From Pigoraptor vietnamica (Eukaryota; Opisthokonta; Filasterea): 20,000 nt of DNA. Shown here piece by piece: positions 1-10,300 of this stretch. Position 1 is the stretch's first letter. Every line of letters starts with the position of its first letter. The notes beneath the pieces were generated by a model. That model searched no databases. It saw nothing but the letters and a program-made list of their open reading frames with translations, and was not told the origin of the DNA. The DNA is taken from NCBI GenBank assembly GCA_943704525.1, contig CALSCQ010000324.1, forward strand, positions 1 to 20,000. Direction: 5' to 3'. The translations under genes and the position numbers were made by a program.

Positions 1-294
1 CCACAAAAGGCAGGACAATCCCTTGTAAGGAAGGGGTGCGACCGCGAGAGGGCGTGGGAGCGTCGGGCGAGGAAACAACGAAAGGGGAAGCTGCGAGAGG
101 AAACTGCGGAAAGGGCAAAAGGGGGTGTGCGGGGGAGCGCCCGCCAATTTGAATCTCGAGGCGCCATCGCACGTGAGGACACGTGAGAGCAAGCGCACGC
201 CCCGGATGCTTCAGCATCGTAACATGCTATGAGCAGTCAAGTCTGACGGGGCAGCCCTTGCCCAATCGGCAGCGCTTCACTTTGGCCGCACGCC
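1..294. other. Upstream region of the Rpr2/Rpp21-like gene
   Basis: This stretch lies before the first gene. It is GC-rich and purine-rich, and I see no conserved coding signal, RNA gene or repeat apart from the paired CACGTG boxes at 170-185. It probably holds the promoter and 5' leader of the gene starting at 295. The 3' or 5' part of a neighbouring gene outside the window cannot be excluded. Confidence 0.5.
170..185 (+). promoter_or_regulatory. Tandem CACGTG (E-box) pair
   Basis: CACGTG occurs at 170-175 and again at 180-185, each followed by AG, so an 8-base CACGTGAG unit repeats with a 10-base period. CACGTG is the palindromic site bound by bHLH and bHLH-ZIP factors in many eukaryotes. 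The pair lies on one face of the helix about 110 bases upstream of the ATG at 295. Binding is inferred only; single CACGTG hits are common in DNA of this composition, and the regular pair is what stands out. Confidence 0.4.
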
Positions 295-1119
295 ATGCCC
301 CCTCGCACTCCTGCCGTGGGCGAGGCGGCGGCAGATGCCCTCGCCCGCCTCGATTTCCTTCATGCGGCGGCGCAGCTGTACGCGCCCGTGGCACCCTCAC
401 TGTCGCGAAGGTGTGCCTTGCAGCTGCGAACCGTCGCGGCACGGGCGGGCATTCGCGTTGCGGCGCCGGTGGAACGCAGCTTTTGTACAAAGTGTGGGAC
501 GCTCTTTGCGTGTAAAGGGGGCGCGCGCGTGCGCTCTGGCGTGAGGAAGGGTCGGAAGGAGAAGCAGAAGGATGTCGACGTCGAACCCGAAGTTGCCTCA
601 CGCGCACGTGCTTCGAAGCGCCCCACTGTTGTCGTCCACGCGGGTGCCGGAAAGGGCGACGAGGGCGCGGCTGAGGGCAGTCACGGTCGCAAACAAATTC
701 GCATCGCGTGCGGACATTGCGCTGCGCTGCACGTGTTTCCCGGCGCCACTGCGGCCGAAGTGGCGTCTGCGCGCGCGGCGTCGGCTGGCAAGTCCGCGCA
801 GAGCACGCCCGTTGCAAGCGATAGGCCGGGGGTCGGCAGTGCCCCGCACTCGCACCAGTCACGTGGGTCCATGGGCGGTGTCTCGTCTGCGTCGCCGGCA
901 TCAACGCCAGGGCGGCCCAACGCCCCGTCACCCGCCGCTTCCGCCGGAAGGCCGAGTCACGTGCCCCCGCCGCACGCGGGCGGTGGCGTGCACAAGCGGG
1001 CAAAAAAGAAGGCCGGACTGCAGGCACTGTTGCGCGAATCGAGTGCGCGGCCGAAGGATCCCTCGCCTGCCGCGGGTGGGCCGTCGCGCCTCGAGCAGTT
1101 CCTCGCGTCGATGAAGTGA
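295..1119 (+). CDS. Rpr2/Rpp21/Snm1-family RNase P/MRP protein subunit
   Basis: The product has 274 residues and no introns. The family binds the RNase P or RNase MRP RNA in the nucleus and nucleolus, where the complexes mature pre-tRNA 5' ends or pre-rRNA. Residues 15-60 look like the family's N-terminal helical part (RLDFLHAAAQLY, then a Leu/Ser/Arg helix ending in AGIRVAAPVERS). A four-cysteine zinc ribbon follows: CTKC at 64-67 with CGTLF, and CGHC at 139-142. Between the two cysteine pairs is an insert of about 70 basic, low-complexity residues, longer than the short linker usual in the family. Residues 150-274 form a Ser/Pro/Ala-rich tail ending in a basic stretch, KKKAGLQALL, and a short helix. 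The ATG at 295 is chosen because it starts the conserved helical part. I cannot tell whether this is the RNase P form (Rpp21/Rpr2) or the MRP form (Snm1). Confidence 0.85.
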   Translation: MPPRTPAVGEAAADALARLDFLHAAAQLYAPVAPSLSRRCALQLRTVAARAGIRVAAPVERSFCTKCGTLFACKGGARVRSGVRKGRKEKQKDVDVEPEVASRARASKRPTVVVHAGAGKGDEGAAEGSHGRKQIRIACGHCAALHVFPGATAAEVASARAASAGKSAQSTPVASDRPGVGSAPHSHQSRGSMGGVSSASPASTPGRPNAPSPAASAGRPSHVPPPHAGGGVHKRAKKKAGLQALLRESSARPKDPSPAAGGPSRLEQFLASMK

Positions 1120-1332
1120 GTGCGGCATTATTTTAGTACTGATGAAACGGCGCTGCGGTGGCCTCACTCGGGGGTTTTGACGGCTGGTTTCGCCTCGTTG
1201 ACGTGCGCGACGCATCGATGGGACAACGACCCTCCTACATCAAAGCACATTATATTTACGACGCAAGCCGCACGCGCACGCAAACCGCGGCAATTTAACG
1301 GGGCGCAAATGTCGACTGCGAAGCGACGACCT

Positions 1333-4300
1333 CTATCCCTTCTTGCTCCACAGCGCCCACGCGTCGTCGTACTTCTCCACGAGCCACTCGACCGTGCGCC
1401 GCGCGTTGGCGTGTCCGCCGGGGACGACGCGCAACTTTCTGCGGCGGTATGTTCCCAGCAGTCCTTTGAAGCGGCCCTCAAGCACGAGCGCGGTGTCGGT
1501 CGCCTCACGTGACATGATCATGTCGAACGGGAGGTCCCACGCAATGTTCATCTTGCCACCCTCGTCCCTCAGCAGCAACACGCGCGCGTCGCTGAAGTAT
1601 ATCCACCGCTTTCCCCCGCGGCGGCCCTCGTACTCGCAGTGGGCGACATAGAGGTCGTTTGAGTAGGCGCCCTCCGCGATGCGCGCGAGCACAAACGCGC
1701 CGACCGACTCGTGCTTCCTGTACGGCCGTACCATCCCGTCGGCGCCCACATACCGCGGACAGCGCTTTCGCTCGACCGACCCCGGCACCTGCACGAGACT
1801 GAGCACCCCTTCGAGCGTCCCCGTGGCGAGATCGACGAGGCCGCCCATCGGCTTTGCGACGACGCCCACAAGTCCGCGGCCGACACCCTTGAAGAACCCC
1901 TCGAGTCCCTCGCGCTGCGCCCCGCGGACGGGCATCTTGATGAGACCGGCAACGCCGCTGCCTATCCCACGCGCGAAGCGACGGCCGCCGCGCGAGACGC
2001 CCTCGGTGAAGTCGTGTGGGCGCTCGCTCAGTTGCTCGCGGCGCTTCTCCTGTGTTGGCGTGAAATGGAGAAGGGCGGGCATAAATGTGGAGCGTGAGTT
2101 ATGTGCGCATTGCATCCACTGGAGAGGTAGTGTCACGGAAGGCAGGGAAGTCGCACACGCTGCACACGCACACGCACACGCACACACGAACGCACGCACG
2201 CGCGCATCTCGCACCTGGTACTTGTTGTCCATTGTGATCGCGGCCATTCCCTTGCCGATGCTCTTCGTGATCCGCGACACGGCACCCACCGTCCCCTGCG
2301 CCGTGTGCGTCACGAGGCTCTTGGTCCCCTTCGACAGCGATTCCGTGAAGTCGCCATTCTCACAGTTCAGCGCCTGCCACGGCTCGTAGAAGAAGTCGCG
2401 AACGCCCGTCCCGAGGCTCGTCACCGTCGCCACCGGGTTGCCGAGCACATCGATGCAGCCGAGTATCTTGAGGACCTCACCTACGACGTGGTCGCTGTAG
2501 TGTCGCACCACACGGTCGGTGATATCCTGCCTCGTCCCAAACACGTTGTGGATGTAGAGCGCGTTGAGTCGCACGGGTGCGCCGTCGATGTCGGACACGG
2601 TGAGCCCAATGGAGCGAATGACGGCCTTGACGGGGCTGTCGTGCTCGGCCTCGCGACGAAGGGGATGCGTGTACGTCGCGTCGGGTTTCACCTGCAGAGT
2701 AACGGGTTACATAAGGGCCCGGCCCTCACATGGACACGACATCACCGGATCCACGCACAGATTGCACAGGCACGCCCGCACAAGCGTAATACAGCAAACA
2801 ACCGCGCTGGCAACAGCAAACAACCGCGCTGCCCACATGTGTCGAGGCAAGCTCCATGCGGAAGCTGACGTTGAACTTGAGCGGGTGCAGCTCCATTAGC
2901 TCGATGTAGACCGGACGCGCACCGTTCGTGAGCTCCTCTGTCGTGATCGGGCGAACGAGCGACTGCTGCGCGCGCTTGAACTCCGCGCGCATTTCCGCCG
3001 CATCTCTCTCTTCCTCGTCCCCGCCGTCTTCGTCCCCGCCGCCCAGCGACCACAGCCCAACGAAGTCCAGCAGGCGCAGCACCAGCGTCTCCTCGAGCTT
3101 GATGTCGAGGGGCATCGCCATCAGCGACAGGAAACGGAAGTATTCGAAAGCGTCCGTGTGCGCCGCGCGGCCGCAGGCACGCACCACCACACAACGCGCG
3201 ACTGGCGGCGGCGCGTGCGCAGGGCGGTCGAGCATCCCCGAGAGGCTCTCTGTAGAGCGGCCCTCCCCAGACGCAGACGCCTTGCCGTCCGCTGCTTGTC
3301 CGGACGGCGGCGTCGGTGCGGGCGAGGGCGCGAGCACCGTCGGGAAGTGCGTGAGCTTGGTCTGGTTGTCCACTTGAATGCCGCCCACCGACAGATCCGC
3401 CTTCGCGTTTTGGTCGCTCACAACGTAGTCGAACGAAATGCCATCCAGGGTGAGGTACACGAGCTCTGTGGGCTGCGACGAGACGACCGACAGGCCGAGG
3501 CCCGCGAGTCGCACCCGCGCCCACGTGCGCACCGTCTCACCAATGCTCCGCCGCTGGTACTGCTCGCTCATGGACATGGCGAACGTCTCCTCAAAGTTCG
3601 TGATGAGGTCAGCGTCGTCCGTGAAGAGCACGACGCGCGTCGGCCCGTCGTTGAACGAGACGGCCCACACCGTGTCCTCGTCGACCGCCAGCGCGGATAT
3701 CTCTATGCGGTCCATGTCGACCGTGTCCTCGGCCACGTCGCTGTCCATCACCGTCCACGCAATCTGGCGCGGCCCGGACGGCAGGTCGTACACGTAAGGG
3801 AACGCCATTCCGGGACCCAGCGAGTGCGACTCGTGGCAGCCCGCCTGTCGGAACCGAACGCCCCGCGCGCTGCACCGGTTCTCGATGCGCACGGGCTCCA
3901 CGGCATTGCCCGGGCGGATGGTCACGACGACCGACGCGTCCTCTACAGACACCTCCACGCGCGTAGCCACAATGCGGCGGTGGCCCTCGTCGTTCTCGGC
4001 CAGCACCGTTCGCACGTGCGTCGTCCCCGCCACCTCAAAGCCAAACGGCGGCGTCCACAGCGACACGGTCGACCCGAGGCGTCGCAGGTGCACGGCTCGC
4101 TGCGAACCCCCCGGAAGGTACAGCGGCGCCGACATTGCAGGGTGTATGCGCACGCTCTCGTCGATGTTGGGCTCGCCGGAGGCCGTCGACGGCGCAATGT
4201 CAATGGGGTCGGCCGTTCCGTTGACGAAGACGAAGCGCGGGCGGAACACGACGACCTTGGTGAGGCGGTGCGCAGCGAAAGAGATCGAGACGCTGAGCTC

Positions 4301-7300
4301 GTGCGTGCGGCGGAGGGCGCCCGCTGCGACCGTCCCCATCGCACCCTCCAGCGTGAGCACGCCTGCGTTGCCCACGGCGTCGATGTTAAAGGGCTCGCTC
4401 CACGGGCACAGGGCGACGCGCGCGCACGCGTGCGGCCGTCCGATGAACTGCTTCGGCTTCGGGAATGAGAAGAGCTCCATCTCCCCCTCCACCGACACGC
4501 CGGACGTCAGCCCCGACGCAGCCTCGCGCAGTGAATGCCGCGGGCGCGCGTGCGGGTCGTCCTCCGTGCCGTCCTCCTTGAACTCGAGCGGGAGTCCCGT
4601 CCTGTTCACGAACCAGTACGGACAGAAGATGGTCACCGACCGCGCGCCCCCCGAGCCCTTGAGGTGGCAGTTCTCGATGTTGAGGCGCAGCGCTGCGCTG
4701 TTGGGCGTCGCGGGGAATCGTAGCGACTCGCCGAGCCTCCGACCCTGGGGCGAGTTAATCAGCGGACGCTTTGGCGTCTCCCCGACGCCCACGAGCTCCA
4801 CGCTCATGCACAGCTCGTGGCTGAGGTCGACCTCGTACATCGGGACAGAGTCACCCGGACCAAGCGTCCGCGGACACACGTGACGCGTGCCCGTCTGCCC
4901 GTCGATGACCACAACGCGGATGTCACGTGGCACAAGGTTTCGCACGACAAGCGGCGGGAACAGCGCGATGGTGTGGTACGGCACGAGGTCGTCAAACGGC
5001 TGCGACCGCGCCATTCGATCCGCGCGTATATGTGCCTGCAGCATGAACGCCAGCGGGCGCGAGTGCCCTTGGGCGTGGTTCGCGCGAACGTCAGGGAAGC
5101 ACGGCACCGCGTCGCTCTTCGAACCGAGCCCGACGCCCAGCCACGAAAACGGCCGGTTGCTCCAGCTGTACGCGAGGCCCGCGGGGCGTGCGCGCAGGAC
5201 GGCGTGGTAGGCGACAAGCAGCGGGACGGCGTAGCGGTGGCCCGGCGCAACCGTGGCTAAGTACTGCGGCGTCCGCGCACCGTCGGTCGGGATCTCGAAC
5301 GCGAGTTCCATGGGCACGCTCGTCGCGTTTTCGACGAGCAACGTGGACCGCAGTGATGCAATCTTGACGCCCTTGCACAGCTGGACGTCGACGACGAGGC
5401 GCATGGCGACGCCTTGCTTCGCCGGCGAGAGATTGACCACGGACAGCCCGACCTTGTCCACGCGCAGGTTCTCGACGGGGTCGAAGCCCGGCAGCCGCAC
5501 GGTGATTTCTCCGCCCTCGTGAGCGCGATACCCGCCAATGTACGACGCCACGCCGCCGCCGTGCGGGTCGCTGCGGGGCGAGCGCGCGACGTCCGTCAGC
5601 TTGCAGAACTTAAGGGGGAGCGTCTCGCCGTTCGGAAGCCGCGACATGCGCGTGGTGGGGTCGACCTCCGCCGACAGCGCAAACTCGACGTCGACGCCGC
5701 ACTGGTTGCGAATGTGGAAGGGGTAGAAGGGCTCTGTCCGGTGGACAGTCTTCCTGTTACCGGCGAAGTCCGACTGCCAGCAGCTGAGGGTTGACGAGAG
5801 CGCGTTGACGAAGCGCTGCGTCAGGGTGACCTCCAGGCGCCGCTCGGCCTCAAAGGCGACAAAGAGCATGCTCTCGCCCGTCGCGTCCTTCTTCACAGCC
5901 ACCTGTACACAGCACGTGGGAACGAAAAGACGACATCGCGTCAGCTCAAATCACGGGCGGCTGTCCATCGCTTCACTTATGGAACAAGGGGGAAGAGGGC
6001 GAAGCGCAGGAGACAACGGAAGGAACGTACGGGCCATGATTTGGCATGGAAAAAAGATCGCGACGAAAGTGCGACTTTCGATAACGGAAAAAAAAAAGTG
6101 CGCCTTTCAGACACCGAAACGAAGAGGGAAAAAATGGGTGCGCACCTCGCCCGAGACGGTCCACGGGACGCGTTCGCCACTGTCGGTCGCAAGGGGCTCA
6201 ATGAGCGGTTCCCACGCGGACATGAGCTCGTTGTAATACGAGGCGACGACGCTCGCGCAGCCCTCGCCGCGCAGCTGCATGGAGAACAGGGGGTGTCAGA
6301 GGAACTGGCAGCGCAGTACGCACACGCGCATAACAGGGCTATACAAGAACACGACAGGCACATGCATGAGGAGGGAGTCGCCGCTGCCCTGGCATAAGAC
6401 ACCCACAACACCCATGTGCACGCCGGCATTACAGATGCGACAGACGCGGGCTGCGCCTGCGCTGAGACCCACCGTGCGCGACCAGTCCGAAAGGTGACCC
6501 GTGGCGGAGAGGCGCATGGACACGAGGGGTACCCACGCGTTCGAGCAGTTGTTGATGACTTTCACTTCGAGCTCATGCATGTCAAATTCAAACTGCGGAT
6601 GGTCGGGGGTGGTCGCAGCGTGCGTGCGGTGAGTGCGCGCGAGTGGGAAGCATTCGAAGTAAAGACTGGGCTGCCCACTAAGGTACATATGACTCGAGCG
6701 AACTGCGTGCTGTGAACACTACGTGAACCCACCTTCTCCCCTGTGCCGGCGGTGTCCGCGGACCCTCCCGTCTCCTCCTGGAGGGCGTTCCCGAGCACCT
6801 CCGCGAAAAACGCCGCCGATTCGATCGACTCGTCCAACTCGTCCTCCTCCTGGACGTACCACAGGTCGTCCTTCACGCACCGCGGGTGCAAGACGGGGTC
6901 CAGCACCGTCGCGGCCCCACTGCCGCCGCCGCCGCCCTCCTCGCCCACGACGCCGATGGCATTCGCGAGCGCAATCCCCTCATTCACAGAGTCGGCTATC
7001 ACCAGAAATGTCTTGATGTCCAGGTACGACAGGGTCAGGCGCAGCGTGTCCGCGTAGACGCCGCCCCCCGTGGGCGCGGGGAAGGTCTTGAACCACGCGC
7101 GCATGCTGCAGGGCTCCAGCATGCGCACGGCCGTCGACTCGCGGCTGGTCGTCATGTAGGACGACACGCACAGCCGCGCGACGGTCGCGTCGACGTTCTG
7201 CTGCCCGTGGGACACAGAGTACGACGCGCGAAGGTCCATTTCGACGGAGATCGCGTGCGTGTTCTCGTCCGTTGCGTCGCCCACAATCACAATCTCGGGG

Positions 7301-10300
7301 CCGTTCAGCGCGACGTGCAATTGGAACGCAGTGCCGGGCTTCGTCGCGGGTTCCGCAGGGCGGGGCGGGTTCGACGACCCACGACGTCGCCTGGGGACCT
7401 TCCCTGCCGCCGCCTTGGATCGACTCGTCGTGCGCTGGACGGCCTGCGCGTTCGCGTGAAGCTTGGCGCGCTCGGCGGCCCGCGAGAGTTCGGAGGACGC
7501 CCTGAGAATCGGTTGCGCGAAAACTGCGCACGCAACCACAAAATCCGTGTTGACGAGCGTGCGAGGCCGGCACAGCTCCACGCTCACGAAGCTCGAGTCG
7601 ACCGACTGCTTCAGCGACACGGCCAGCGCATCACCGTCGGGATTGGCGCCTGTCGTGCCCGTGCCCGCACCTTCCTCCTCAGCGTACGAGGACCCTTCAA
7701 CCCATCCATCGATGCCCCGCTGCTGCCTCTTCTCGCGCGCCTGACGCTTGCACTCGTTCGGCGCAAACGGCGTGGCGGGGGCCACGCTGCGACCGCCGAC
7801 TGCCTCCCGCACGGCACTCGCGGCGGTTGTGTGCGGCGCCGCGGCGGTGGCACCACACACCGTTGTGGGCTTGCGGTCGTTCCACAACAGCCGCCGGAAT
7901 TTGCTATTGGAATGCGGGCGAAGGTCCTCGACCGCAATCGAGCCGAGGTAGAGGCCGCCGTCAACGACGCCGTCCGACGTGCCACCCGCGAGCGAGAATC
8001 CCTCCCCCACGAACGAGCAGAACGGCACGTAATCCCGCGGCCCATCGATCATGCGCACGGCGACGGTGTGCGCAACGGGCGCGTCGCCACCCGCGTCGTC
8101 GATGGGCGTCACGAACGAGGACGCGGGCACCTCGGTGAAGTGCATGCGGCGCTCGTCCGGGAGCATCTCCCTCAGTCCAGATATGCTCGCTTCCCGCGCA
8201 ATGATGGCAGGGCCGGGCGGCACGGGCGCAGGGCCAGTCGTGAGCGTCACCGACAGCTTCTGCAACTTCACCGACGCACGCACGGACAGGGGCTTGGACG
8301 GTTTCGCCGTCGCTGTCGTGTCTTGCAGGTGCGCGCCATCTTGGGACGCGGCACCCGAGCCTTCGTCGCGGTGCTCGGTGCTGCCGAGAATGATGCCGGG
8401 AGTCACCGACGCCGCTGCAGCCGCCGCGCGGTCCGCCGCAGTCCGGACACGGGTGTCCTCCGTGAGGTTACCACCCTCCCCCAACGTCTGGAGCACGAGG
8501 ACGGCATCCGAATTGGCGACATTCAGCGCGAGCGTGTCGCCCTCCACAGCGACCTTAAGCGCAGGGGTGGCGGGAGTGACACCCCCCGCGGACAGCATGC
8601 GGTGGACCATCGCGCGCGCCTCAAAGCCGTCCAGAATGAGGTGCTCGACCCTCGGTGGGTCGTCTGTCGTGCGCCCCATCTCCGCGACGAGGATGCTCAG
8701 GCTGGTGAGCGCGGCCGCAAGCTCTTCCGTGTCGGGGTCGTCAAAGCGGTTGAACACGCGCACGCGTCCGAGGTCCACGATAATGACGTCGCGCGACTTG
8801 GACGACCGTGGCACGACGAGCGTCGGCGCGCGAAAGTCGACGTCCAGTCGTATGCGAAGCGTATCGTCCGTAGCGCCGTTCGATTCGCCGTGGTCGCCGT
8901 TGCCGGGCCCTTCGGCGGCATTGTTTGCGTGTGCTCCGTCCCCCTTTCCGGCGGCGTCGTTCTTCGCCTTCATTGCGCTCGCAAAGAGCTTTTCCGCGCG
9001 CATCGCTTCCACACTCGCCGTGACGTCCTCGACCATCTCCATGACGTCCAGCACGAACCGGCGCAGCAGGAACACCTGCAGGCCATGAGTCCGCATGCCC
9101 AGCGACATGTCGTAACGGCGCGCCTTTCGCCCCGCCCGCGGACGCTCCTGCGCGGCGGGAAGGCTGTACTGCACGAACCGCAAGTCGACCACGCGGCCTC
9201 CCTTCGCCGCCACGACCGTCGTGTACATTCCCGCCTGCCCCGTCAAGTCGACCACCGTTAGCGCGCCGAGGCTCGCCACGACCTCCGTCTTGCGCGCGGA
9301 CATACGAAGTGACCCCTTGAAATCCTCGATTCGCGCACGTGCCACGTCCCTCCGCCGGCCGCGCATCAACACGCCGATGCGGCCGAGCGACGCGACGACC
9401 TCGATGTTCGAGCGAAAGCGCACCTTTCGCTTCTTCCGGTGCTCTTTCGGCGGCGCGAGTGAAACAGCGTCCTTGCGAGAGATGTGGGGTTCAGGCTCCG
9501 ACGACAGCGAGGAACGGTGTGAGTCGCGCGTGTTGTGCGGGTGCACCTCTGCGCCACCCACACGACGACGGTCCGTCGTTGGGGCGCCCTGTTCGCGTCG
9601 GCGCTCGTTTCTCTCTCGCTCGGCGAACGAATGTGCCTGGGTGATCTGCGCCTCCCGCGACGAAACGGCCGCCGCCGTGTCAGCGAAGAGGTCCGAGGCG
9701 ATGAAGTCGAGTATGGTCGCAAAGGACGCTTCGTGGATCACGCCGTACAGCTCGCCCAGTCGCACGTCCACCGACAGCGGCGACTCGGCGTTCGGTGCGA
9801 CGTCAAGCACCTCCGGCAGTTCGTCGTTGAGTATCAGCGCGTGGATGCGCACAAGGCGCTCGTCACCGAGGCCCACCGCCGGCAGTCCGGACTCGGAGGA
9901 CAGGTTCCGCATCCACGCGAGGTCGTCGCGGTCGTCGACGTTCGGCGGTCCGGACGTGCGCCGGCCGCGCCGCACCGTGTCAAACGCGACTTCCATGCTG
10001 CTGGTGAGGAGCACGCTTCCCTCCCTGGGATCCGTGAGGAGGTCGAGGAGCAGCAGCGACTGCAGCGTGGCGTCGGCCGTCGTGTCACAGCCGCGCATGA
10101 CGTAACTCCCACCGAACGACAGAATCGAGAGCGACACGAGGGGGGAAGGGTCCTGCACAGTGTCCGGCCAGCGGCTCACGAGCAGGGACACCTCACCCAC
10201 GCGGAACGTCAACGCCAGCTGCACCTGAAGATACGCCGGCTTGAACGGCTTCGGCTCTTCGCCCTCTTCGTCTCTCTCGACGTCAAAGTCCCCCGCGGCC

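Noticed and set aside
227-1027. Minus-strand open frame of 266 residues
   Set aside because: It overlaps the zinc-ribbon gene on the opposite strand and is Arg/Pro-rich without motifs.
3158-4468. Plus-strand open frame of about 436 residues
   Set aside because: It is antisense to the VAB domain of VPS13 and shows only Arg/His-rich shadow sequence.
6886-9261. Long plus-strand open frame of about 790 residues
   Set aside because: It is antisense to VPS13 exon 4. Its translation is Arg/His/Ala-rich without any family pattern, a shadow of GC-rich codon use on the other strand.
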